A stretch of DNA of 64,000 nucleotides, taken from Rhexocercosporidium sp. MPI-PUGE-AT-0058. Its lineage: Eukaryota > Ascomycota > Leotiomycetes > Helotiales. How positions within the stretch are numbered: the stretch's first letter is position 1; every line of letters begins with the position of its first letter. Below are positions 1-9,166 of this stretch, one piece after another. The translations under genes and the position numbers were made by a program. The notes under the pieces are model-generated. The model ran no database searches and was not told the origin of the DNA. It worked only from the letters and a program-made list of their open reading frames with translations. The DNA is taken from NCBI GenBank assembly GCA_020746875.1, contig JAGTJL010000021.1, positions 124,001 through 188,000 of the forward strand. The letters run 5' to 3'.

Positions 1-1530
1 ATACCGATGATCAGGCAGGGCCCAGTCTGAGGAGAACAGGGGGAAGGCAGTTGTTGGTTTCCTTCCTACCTTCCTTCTTCCTCTGCACAAAGGAAACGCC
101 GGGCCAAAGCTGAATTGAACGGGGGAAGAGAGGCAAGGGGAGGGGGAGGGAGGGTAGGATGGGGATGATTCTCTTGCGAGCACAAGCACAAGCACAACGT
201 ACGAGTGAGTACAAGGGTTCGGAAGTGGTTCACACAAAGCAAGGGAAAGCAAAGCAAAGCAACAAAGTAGATAGGTACAACCACGAAACACAAAACACGG
301 AATACGTACCTGAGGATCTCGCCGACCAATGTCACCACCAATTGATGTTGTTTTGTGTTGGTACAGTAGAGTACATAGAGATATCGTCCTCCACGATGTG
401 ATGTCCTCTCCTCTGACGAACCTCTCTCACAGTCAATTTACCTCTTGTTACCTGATCTCCCACGTACAACCAACCATCGGTACAGTAAGGGATAACAGAG
501 CGAGGATCACTCTGCGCACACGCCCCTTTTCCCATCCACAGAGGGCTACTCCGTAAGTAGATTGAACTGAACGCCTTCGTCCTTGGTTTCTGACAAGCGG
601 CCGGGGTACGTAAGGGACGTAAGGTACCATCGCGCATTTCCACTTCCTCTCTGAGCCATTTCTCAGTCGGTAGTGCTAGATTATGCAACCTCCAACGCGC
701 TATGGAAGGACTAACAAAATCTCAAATCCAATCAATGGTCAGTCGCATACTTAGTACTAAGTATCTTCCGCCTTCAAATCCTCCCTTGCGGCCTCCCACC
801 CACTCACAGTTGTAGAAGCAGGGCTCAAAAAGGGGCAATCACATCGTTTCCGATCCCTCTCATCATCACTAACCCCCGATCAGGACTTTGTGCACATTTG
901 ATGTATTCCTTCACAAGTGTGATGGTGGACGCTATTGGCCGCTTTGATGCCCTTTCGATGCCCAATCCATGGTTGGTGCAGGGAGGGAATGGCCCGATCC
1001 CCGACCAACACCAAAACCAAGACCAGGACTAAGACCGGGAGACGGTCCCTGCCGATGGCCCCCGGAGAATTCATGCTTCTCTAGGTTTAGACTTGGGCCT
1101 GTCGAACCATGGGCCTGGTTGGGGGATGGGGGATGGATTTGATTGGTGGAGAGGAGGAGAAAAGGAAGACGAAGGATTGGGTGATTAAGAAGAGATGGTC
1201 AAGGAACGAAAGCCTGACGGAAAGATGTGATGAGGTAGGATAGAGGGGGGACGGGATAGAGGCGGGATGCTCCAAGTAAAAGAGAAAAACTTTGAAGTTG
1301 TTTGATGACGGAGAAAGAAATCCGAAGCGCATACTTCAATAATTGGGTATCTAGGGCAAGGTGCGTAAATGGAGGAATTTTAGTTTGGAAAACTCTAAAC
1401 ATTCTACTAGCATCTAGCATCTGCAAGAGACAACTCACTTCCGACGAGTCAAGTCTCTGAGCTGAGCTGAGGGAGATTGCTGGCGTATCGGGTACATATT
1501 TTAAAGAATGTTTCCTACATCCGGTTCAGC
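1..1530. other. Intergenic, no credible gene
   Basis: I see no open frame with a recognisable product. The stretch has purine-rich and AAAGC-type simple tracts near 120-260 and a short ACCAAG/ACCAGG hexamer-like run near 1005-1035. It may contain the 5' region of genes outside the window. Confidence 0.5.
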
Positions 1531-1740
1531 ATGAGTGAGGATGTCTGGGATCGTATTCCCCGCGAGCGCCTTGTCGTTTTTCTCCATCGTTCTCAAAGCT
1601 CTGAAAAGTTCTTGGAGCTTTATAAGATCGACGAGTATGATCTTCAAGCGAGAGTCTCGTTCAGCAGGCCTTTCCTTGTAGCCCGTTATGATGACGATCG
1701 CCTTCCTCTTTCCCGTTTGATTAAGGCGGCTGAGAATTAA
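1531..1740 (+). CDS. Small hypothetical ORF (69 aa)
   Basis: An ATG-started frame of 69 residues beginning MSEDVWDRIPRERLVVFLH, rich in charged residues, with no signal peptide or membrane segment. I recognise no family. It lies about 330 bp upstream of the HET-domain gene on the same strand, so it could be a small independent gene, a 5' exon of a longer transcript, or chance. No convincing splice donor joins it in frame to the HET gene. Confidence 0.25.
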   Translation: MSEDVWDRIPRERLVVFLHRSQSSEKFLELYKIDEYDLQARVSFSRPFLVARYDDDRLPLSRLIKAAEN

Positions 1741-2074
1741 AAGCCACGCAAAAGTGCTTGGTTCGTTGCCTGGACTGTAATGTACAACACTGGCAATGTC
1801 AACCATTCAATACTAAACACTGCTTCCACAATAAAGTCCCCTTTTTGATCAGCCAATATCATAACTTCATCTTCTTGTTTGTTTACTGCCGCCTACGCCA
1901 AAAGAACATCTTGGAGGGGCAAGAAAACGGATTCATCAACCCGACAGAAGTCTTGGCCCGCAGCCGAACTTCAACATCATCGTGATGGCCTCAAGCGAGG
2001 ACTATGGATTCTCTGTCTTGAGGACAGCAATGGCTGGAGATTGAAGCTAGGCTGCCCGGACCAGTGTTTTCGCA

Positions 2075-5000
2075 ATGTCGGATCTCCTTTCCCCAGAGAG
2101 TCCAGACCAAGTGGTTCAAGCTGAAGGACGTGTCTCAACCCCCACTACCCCGCTACCACACCCACCAGAGGAAGATGCTGAGTCGCATTCAGTATCGACC
2201 CCTTTGATAGAGAACGTCGCATTAGATTCTAGGCCAAACAGTCGCTCAGAAAGCCCAGAGAGTTGGTCTAGCTCAGGGAGTTTTTCAAGTCGTTCACAGA
2301 GCAGATCACCTCGAGTTTTCCCTCGCCGTCCTCCACGGCCTGGGGCTTGGACTGGGTACTCCTCTGGTTCTGATAGTCCCGATACTAGGAACATACCACC
2401 ACCGCCTCCTCCACCTCCGCCTGCTTGGTCAACTCCTTCTACAGTCCTACCGCCACCACCTCCTCCCCCTCCTCAAAATCGGTCATGGAGTCGCTCTCCA
2501 AGTCCTTCAACTTACAGCATCCCTCCCCCTCCCCCTCCCATCACACCTCCCCCTCCTCATCCCCTCGAATGGAGACCACCAACTTCGGCGTTCCCAAACG
2601 CATCTCAAGAGCCCAGGCAAGAACTTACCCTTGAAGAACGTCGACAAATAACAAACGACATCACCGCCCGCATCATGGCCTTCCTCCTCATGAACAACTG
2701 CGCAAACCACAGCTCGGACTACGCATACTCGCTCTCTCTCTTCCCGCTCTTTCAAAAGTTGGAACCAGGATCCAAATACTCCTACCCCTCCAACCTCCCC
2801 AAATGTCTAATCTTCGTAGATCGGATAGGCTGGCTACCTTCGGACGAGGTAGCGCGGTATCTGATGATGGGATACCGAGTATGGGACGATGCTGGGCGAC
2901 GTCTCCATTTCTTCGGGGAGCCTGTTGGATTCGACGGGTTGAAAGCCCCGATTCGATATCCCGCTAAAGAGATCTGTACGCAAAACCCACGACAAATGCC
3001 GGACCTGCACTGGCAGATCCAGAAAGGCGATCTCTCTCGTCCTCCTGATTCCGAAGAGTTCCTCAACCTGATGCCTTGGGATATCACACTAGCTGTCCCT
3101 GAATTCTCGCAGGAGGGAACGAATCTGGAACTTGTTCGGGGGGCGTGGATACGGAACAGGTTTAAGAATGCGAGGCCGTGTTATTTTCAAGGGGATAGTT
3201 TTGCGTATGAGGAGTTTGGGGGGTGGAAAGTTGACGTTTCGCCCTTGAAGGAGATCCCGTGTGAGGAAAGTGATGAATGCATCGTTGATCAGTATCCGAG
3301 GCTAGGAGTTGATCTCCAGTGTTTGACGACCGTGTACCCACCTACACACGTTACTTTGAAAGAGAGCAGTGGCGTGCAGAAATTATGTGAACTGTGTGGC
3401 ACACTTGATTTCAAAGATCTGTTTGAGTGGGGTTTGGCAGATGTGGAGATTGATTTCGGGACGACTGAGGAGTTGATGGTGAGGGATGACTGTGATTTCT
3501 GTTTCTTGCTAAGGACGCTATGTCAAGATGGCCTGGATCATTTACGTAGACAAGATAAAAACGCGGATAAGGAGGACGACCACGGGTTCAACCTCACCGA
3601 ACCCATTCAAGCGCTGCTCATCCGCGATCCAGGACATTGCCTCTCAACCAAACCGTGTCTCGTCCTCACCCAGAGCTACCATAGAGAATATCTCGGTCCC
3701 ATCGTCTCGCTGCGTACCGTGCGCGGAGAAATAAGGGGGGAGTTCTCGCTTGAGGATCGGCGATTTGTTGATTTCGACTTGTTGAAGAGGATGATTGACA
3801 TCTGTGCTTACGCGCATCCGGAGTGTAAACGGGAGAAGTTGGAGGAAGAGAAGATAATCCTCATTGACGTGGAAAAGATGTGTTTGGTGCAAGTCAAAGA
3901 CGTGAATTATATCACACTCAGCTACGTATGGGGCAACAAACCAATTTTCAAGACAACGACGGAGAACTTCCAAAGTCTGCAAATCCCTGGAGCTCTTGAT
4001 TCAGTATCGGGACTTACGCGAGATGTAGCGAGCGTCGTGAAGGGGATAGGGTTGAGGTATCTCTGGATCGACGCACTTTGCATCATTCAAGACGACGAGG
4101 ACCATAAGAAGATACAAATTGGTCGCATGGCAGATATATACGGTCAGTCCTGCATCACGATCGTTGCCTTGACGGGAAGTGACAGCGACTCTCCACTCCC
4201 TGGGATCTCTACCCCTCGTCCGCAAGTAATCTCAGTTGTGCAAGGCATGCCATTCTCATTCCACCTCTCAGGTCTAACCCAAACAGCGCACGATCAAACA
4301 TACGAGACCCGAGGCTGGACGTTCCAAGAACGGCTTATCTCGCGCCGGTGCCTGTATTTCAGCGACCGACAAGTCTTTTTGGAGTGCAGGAAGAGCTGTG
4401 CGAGCGATCACGAGCAGCAGTTTCCGAAACAGGATAGAGGACGGTATGGCGTGCCTTTGAATCCTTTACATGCACTGCACTCGGGGGATAAGAATAAGAA
4501 CGAGGAAGGGGGAGGAAAATTTTTGCTAAGCGCGCTTGAGACGTACATATCAGTCGTTTGCGAGTATACAGCGCGAACTCTCTCTTACGCTTCTGATATC
4601 GAGAATGCATTCCTCGGTATCCAGTCCTTCATGACGCGGAAGCTGGGGTGGAGATTCATCGCCGGGTTACCAGTTGGTGTGTTTGACTGGGCGTTGTTAT
4701 GGGTACCCAAGGGCCAGTTGAAGAGACGGTCATGGATTGATAGGAAGGGGAAGGTAGTGAGGCCGCCGAGTTGGAGTTGGATGGGGTGGGAAGGACAAGT
4801 GAGTTTGGCTCGTTATACGTATTTGCATAAAGTGTTCTTCTTGCGGATGCGACCGAGGATTGAAGAGTTCGTAGTACGGATCCGAGACGAGAAGATTGAG
4901 ATTTGCCGTGAGAAGTCGGAGGTTTGGCATGGTGATGTTGATGTTGATGTTGTGAAGGATGCAGATACAGATGCTTCTGTTTCGTTAGAAAGAGATATCT

Positions 5001-5533
5001 CGTTCACGCAATTCCCGACACTGGAATTCAACGCGGAATTCATATCAGCGTTCCAGCCTAATCCGTTCTCCTCTCGCCACCGCTCCCGTCGCCACCGCCG
5101 CCGCCATCATAAGACGGTCAACACACAACCCACTACTCCACGACAAAGCACACTCTTCTCACACTCCATCGAATGGCTCACGACCGGTCCATCCTACGGC
5201 ATGTTACGTCACGGGCTACGATACAACTACAACGACTCTGTGCAAGAAGTGGCAGAGACGTATGACCCGGGGAGGTTGGCGCTGATTGCACTTGCGGAGG
5301 CAGATTTGCAGTTTACGGTCCGTGGGGGGCAGTTTAACGAGGACAAATTGTTTGAGGAGGAGGGACAAGTGGTTGTTATGCTCGTCGTGAGGGTTGACGG
5401 GGATGAGGGGGGAGATAGAGAAGGGAGGGTAGAGGCGGACGGGGTGGTGTATGAGAGGTTGGCTATTGGGTATTTGCACTTGGATAGTTGGGTGGCGATG
5501 CAGCCTGAGAGGAAGGTTTTTAGACTTGGCTGA
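2075..5533 (+). CDS. HET-domain protein with proline-rich N-terminus (1152 aa)
   Basis: A single uninterrupted frame from ATG. The first 200 residues are disordered, with Ser/Arg-rich sequence followed by repeated runs of 6-9 prolines (about residues 105-168). The HET domain starts around residue 610 with YITLSYVWGN, followed near residue 661 by YLWIDALCIIQDD and near 741 by YETRGWTFQERLISRRCLYFS, the usual three conserved blocks of heterokaryon-incompatibility (HET) domains. A cysteine-rich stretch (CELCGTLDF, CDFCFLLRTLC) lies about 200 residues earlier and is common in this family. The C-terminus has a basic RHRSRRHRRRHH segment (near residues 1005-1020). HET proteins act in non-self recognition and programmed cell death on hyphal fusion; the specific role here cannot be read. 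The product is larger than typical 600-800 aa HET proteins because of the proline-rich extension. Confidence 0.93.
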   Translation: MSDLLSPESPDQVVQAEGRVSTPTTPLPHPPEEDAESHSVSTPLIENVALDSRPNSRSESPESWSSSGSFSSRSQSRSPRVFPRRPPRPGAWTGYSSGSDSPDTRNIPPPPPPPPPAWSTPSTVLPPPPPPPPQNRSWSRSPSPSTYSIPPPPPPITPPPPHPLEWRPPTSAFPNASQEPRQELTLEERRQITNDITARIMAFLLMNNCANHSSDYAYSLSLFPLFQKLEPGSKYSYPSNLPKCLIFVDRIGWLPSDEVARYLMMGYRVWDDAGRRLHFFGEPVGFDGLKAPIRYPAKEICTQNPRQMPDLHWQIQKGDLSRPPDSEEFLNLMPWDITLAVPEFSQEGTNLELVRGAWIRNRFKNARPCYFQGDSFAYEEFGGWKVDVSPLKEIPCEESDECIVDQYPRLGVDLQCLTTVYPPTHVTLKESSGVQKLCELCGTLDFKDLFEWGLADVEIDFGTTEELMVRDDCDFCFLLRTLCQDGLDHLRRQDKNADKEDDHGFNLTEPIQALLIRDPGHCLSTKPCLVLTQSYHREYLGPIVSLRTVRGEIRGEFSLEDRRFVDFDLLKRMIDICAYAHPECKREKLEEEKIILIDVEKMCLVQVKDVNYITLSYVWGNKPIFKTTTENFQSLQIPGALDSVSGLTRDVASVVKGIGLRYLWIDALCIIQDDEDHKKIQIGRMADIYGQSCITIVALTGSDSDSPLPGISTPRPQVISVVQGMPFSFHLSGLTQTAHDQTYETRGWTFQERLISRRCLYFSDRQVFLECRKSCASDHEQQFPKQDRGRYGVPLNPLHALHSGDKNKNEEGGGKFLLSALETYISVVCEYTARTLSYASDIENAFLGIQSFMTRKLGWRFIAGLPVGVFDWALLWVPKGQLKRRSWIDRKGKVVRPPSWSWMGWEGQVSLARYTYLHKVFFLRMRPRIEEFVVRIRDEKIEICREKSEVWHGDVDVDVVKDADTDASVSLERDISFTQFPTLEFNAEFISAFQPNPFSSRHRSRRHRRRHHKTVNTQPTTPRQSTLFSHSIEWLTTGPSYGMLRHGLRYNYNDSVQEVAETYDPGRLALIALAEADLQFTVRGGQFNEDKLFEEEGQVVVMLVVRVDGDEGGDREGRVEADGVVYERLAIGYLHLDSWVAMQPERKVFRLG

Positions 5534-6171
5534 TCAGGAGTGTACTACAGTGAATAATGAGGCTCGACTGTTCGTGAGCCTGAAATAAGACACAAACATG
5601 ATCGAAGTGGCGGGTGTGAGATGCAGAGTTTGAAGTCGTGGAGGAACGACGTTACGTTTTCAAAGATCTGAATGAAAGAAACAAGGAGAATTTGACACTT
5701 CACCGAATAGTCACATCCTCCTTTTTTATCATGCTCGATCCTAGCATGTTTCTTGTTGGTACGGTTATAGCTGTATTTCATTGTTTCCTCTTGGTATGTT
5801 CGCTTGCATTAAGACCTCCTCGTTTTCCTTCTAGACCGAGACGCATCAATAACGTATCACATACATCACGTCGTACTTTCCCGACGCTTGTTATACGTAA
5901 GATCTTGCATTTTTTTTAGTTGCAACTTAATAACAACTTAAGCAAGGACCGTCTTTCTCGTTGAATCACATAGTGCAAAGCTCACCGAACCGAGCCCTCG
6001 TATTTCTGCCACGGGACTTCAGGAGGCGACACTCGCTTCACTAGCCTCGCCTGATCAAAAAGAAAGTCGGCCTGAGAATTCCTAGAAAAAAGGAACTCAT
6101 TTCAAAGAATTGAAATAGTGAATGAAGTGTACTGTTAATTAAAGAGCTATATTCTCTATCTCCAAAACCAC
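5534..6171. other. Intergenic between HET gene and tRNA
   Basis: AT-rich spacer after the HET stop codon. I see only short spurious frames and no recognisable element other than the downstream tRNA terminator. Confidence 0.5.
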
Positions 6172-6181
6172 AAAAAAAAAA
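6172..6181 (-). terminator. Pol III T-run terminator of tRNA-Arg
   Basis: Ten consecutive A on the plus strand, i.e. T10 on the minus strand, starting 10 nt beyond the tRNA 3' end. This is the normal RNA polymerase III stop signal. Confidence 0.85.
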
Positions 6182-6191
6182 GGATCAGAAA

Positions 6192-6263
6192 TGAGCCACG
6201 CAGGGGTCGAACCTACAATCTCTTGATTCGAAGTCAAGCGCCTTGCCATTGGGCCAGTGGCCC
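6192..6263 (-). tRNA. tRNA-Arg (anticodon TCG)
   Basis: Seventy-two nucleotides on the minus strand that fold as a full cloverleaf. The acceptor GGGCCAC pairs with GTGGCTC (one G-T pair), followed by discriminator A. The anticodon stem is CTTGA/TCAAG around loop CTTCGAA, which gives anticodon TCG (plus-strand cga at 6229-6231). The T-arm GTAGG-TTCGACC-CCTGC has the B-box TTCGA. There is no intron. It decodes CGA arginine codons. Confidence 0.95.
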
Positions 6264-7114
6264 TGATATTTCTGATTGGACAGAAGAAGGCCTTATTTAA
6301 TATTATATTAGCTATCTCTGTGCGCGCTATCAGACCGGATACTTTCACACGGTGGGGCTCAAGCTTGTGTGAAGGTGGGCTGGGCCGGCTCGGCTGCCCT
6401 CCCCGGTAAAGCCGAACATTTTACTATTCCACCTCACTTTTATACTTTCAGGATGAATGTAAAAGATGGGTGTACTTACCGAGAACCAGGAATTCGCTTA
6501 GAGTACTCTTTAAGAAGCCCTTGGCTCGATTCTGAGTCGTCTTCTAGAATAGTCAATTCATTTCTGTGAGATGAACTTCTTGCCTGACAACCCCGCTTGC
6601 AAACCACCAGCCAAGACCCCTGAAGAATCATCATGACGACCCCTCTCCAAACCAAGAGCCGCCGTCCCTGCAAACCCGAAAAGGAAAGCGCATGCTCCCT
6701 TTTTCTCCATCCTCTGCATCTCCATCTTCCTCTAAGAAAAATGTCACATGCATCCGAGACCTCTTCCCGTCTACACAGCAGATGAGGAGTCCCTCGGTAA
6801 AAGTGGGCCAAGAGTGGAAATCCGGGGTCTAGCGTTGCTGATCTTGTGTACTTCAAGGTGTAGTATCCCTCTTAGGTGGTCTTTGTATCTGGTAATAGTG
6901 TGAGAACAGGACAGCTCAGGGGTGTGGGAAGAGTGGAGGGCGTCGTGACGATGATGAGGTGGAGGATATATCAGGATGGCATATCCACTGAAAACCACAA
7001 CGAATTCGATCAATAGAATCATTTATTTCAAGCCACACATTTCAATCAGGACAATATACACACACTTGATCACCAAAATCTTTCTCGTGCCCCAGACGAC
7101 ACCAAATAAACACT
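6264..7114. other. Intergenic between tRNA and secreted-protein gene
   Basis: I see no convincing gene. The last 100 bases upstream of 7115 form the 5' region of the small secreted protein gene. Confidence 0.45.
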
Positions 7115-7411
7115 ATGTTCCGCCTCCCTCTCCTCTTCCTCACTTCCCTCCTCCTCCCTCTCACTCTCTCCGCACCCTCGCCATCCCTCGAAACCAGACA
7201 AGGCACAGGCTGCTTCTGCGGCGTGATAACCGGTCTCTCTTGCGGATCTCGCACCTCCACCGGGCTCTCCCTTTCTGGCGATTGCGCCACCGGAACGCTG
7301 TACAGCTGCGCGGAAAGCTACGATAATGCTGTTGTGAGTAAGCGGTGCTTGATTTGTGATACGAGTGCACAGGATGGGTATGATAGTTGTTTGTTGGGGC
7401 TTGGTTTGTAG
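7115..7411 (+). CDS. Small secreted cysteine-rich protein (98 aa)
   Basis: A single-exon frame starting MFRLPLLFLTSLLLPLTLS, a clear hydrophobic signal peptide with a likely cut near residues 19-22. An RQ dipeptide (possible dibasic-like processing) then precedes a compact domain with eight cysteines: a CFC pair, then C residues before GSR, in GDC, YSC, RC, LIC and DSC. Eight cysteines in about 75 mature residues suggest four disulfides. The protein has the general features of fungal small secreted proteins or effectors but I recognise no named family. No intron is needed. Confidence 0.8.
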   Translation: MFRLPLLFLTSLLLPLTLSAPSPSLETRQGTGCFCGVITGLSCGSRTSTGLSLSGDCATGTLYSCAESYDNAVVSKRCLICDTSAQDGYDSCLLGLGL

Positions 7412-7940
7412 GACTGGGCGCAGGAGAGGGGTAAAATGAGAGATGAATGACTGGGGATATGAGAAGGTTAGGAGTCCGTGTATATCCTGTACAGAACCAA
7501 CGAATTTCCTCCCTGGGTATAGTATTTACTAGACTAGGTCGTACATTGTGCGGCGGTAAATAAGCAAGAGGAAGTTACTCTCAATTTCGAAGATCAAAGA
7601 CCCATCATGTCTCGTCTTACAAAGATAACTAGTTCTGCGTACCGTAACATATATGCCGCAATTTATGTGCCGCTGAGTATGTATGCATGCCGCTCGAAAA
7701 TATTTGTATGCCGTTGTAGTTATGCCGCGTTGGTTACAGAGCCAGCTTCCATTTATGTCAACTTTCAAATCGAGAGACCTTATTACGCAACCTGTACGGT
7801 ATATGAAAAATAGACCCGCAATTGGCAACCAAAACAACATACCTTCCAAAGGGGATCCTTGACCATCCTAAAGGTAGAGCAGCGCTCAAGGCTCGGACTT
7901 TGTCTCTCGCGACACTGCCAACTATATCCTTATTGGAACC
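7412..7940. other. Intergenic with recurring TATGCCG-like motif
   Basis: No gene seen. Between about 7650 and 7731 the motif (T)ATGCCG or ATGTGCCG recurs five times at irregular 12-25 nt spacing, which is above expectation by eye. Confidence 0.4.
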
Positions 7941-8563
7941 ATGTATCTCCTATCTGCCCTTGAAGCTAATCTAAATTTCTATAGCTTCATAAACATAACT
8001 CAAATCGAGTTGCAGACTATCTGCCTCAATATGGACCTTTCTTGGTATGAAGGACAACCTAGGACATCATATAAAGAGATTGTGGACTGTATAAATCATC
8101 CTACCACCCTTAGCAAGATCTGTTCGAACATCAAAACGAATCGCCTCCATTTTTCGGCATCAGATATTGCAGAGGAAATACAGAAGTCGACTGTGGAACG
8201 CTATCAAAGAATAGGCCTAGGCAACGACCGCCGGTTACCAGAGCATGGATAAGGATACAAGGATACCCTATGAAACGCCCGATTGAGGCCACAGGGAAGC
8301 AATACCAGGATTATGAGCACAAGGCGGTAGCCTATCTCTACTCTTTGGAATACGACTCCGTCATTAGCCAAACTCTGACATACACGAACCCCCGTACAAC
8401 CGCAATCACGTCACTTCTATACGAGACGGAGATTACTATGAAGCGGGAAATGCGAGAGAACACCAATAATTATAGGGAGCAGAATCGGACGGAGGACGAC
8501 TTTCTTTTAGAAGGCGTCCTCCTAGCCATAAGAACTAGTCTTGTAGGATATTTTTCTCGGTAG
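7941..8563 (+). CDS. Hypothetical region, two short frames, possibly degenerate
   Basis: Two same-strand frames are separated by 17 nt. The first (7941-8252, 103 aa) contains MDLSWYEGQPRTSYKEIV and ends in VERYQRIGLGNDRRLPEHG. The second (8270-8563, 97 aa) begins MKRPIEATGKQYQDYEHKAV and is charged, with no stop for nearly 100 codons. Both look protein-like in composition, but I recognise no family and find no splice joining them cleanly. They may be one gene broken by a frameshift or stop, or two decayed exons. Confidence 0.3.
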
Positions 8564-9166
8564 TTAATCAAACTCAGCATGGATTTTCTCTAATGGTTCC
8601 TTGGTTTGTGCCAATCACTCTTTTCTTGTGCTGAAATGTGGCTCGCTAGGCAAGTACATAAACTGCTCAGCCCAAACCCTGGCACCACTGACATTTGATT
8701 GCCATGGACTCACCTGGGAATAGAATTATTATAGTTTACATATTTGGTGTGTTCCTGAACATTTGATTTATCAACCATCTAAATACTAGGGCTCAGTTTT
8801 CAGTTCTGACGTTCATACACTCAACCATATTTAACTCCATGTGGGGCGGCTCCTTACGAAGACACGAGATACTGTGCAACACGAATCTAGACGATATTTT
8901 TTGGCCCCAAACCCAACCAATGCTAGAAAGACTTTAGGTCTTGCATTGCCTAACTGAGAGTTATACTTTCTGCACAACCAAATCTACCTTGCTTATCCTT
9001 TATTGCACTGGCATTAAACGATGCATAATTCCTCCCCTTGTGGGCTAGGGCGCTTCACTTAACCGAGCTGCTTCAACCTCCGTCTTATCCTGACTATATG
9101 TAGGTCCTTCATGCAGTAAACAACTTGTTCAACATACTCTCAGTCAAGCTGCTAGATTACTTCGGT

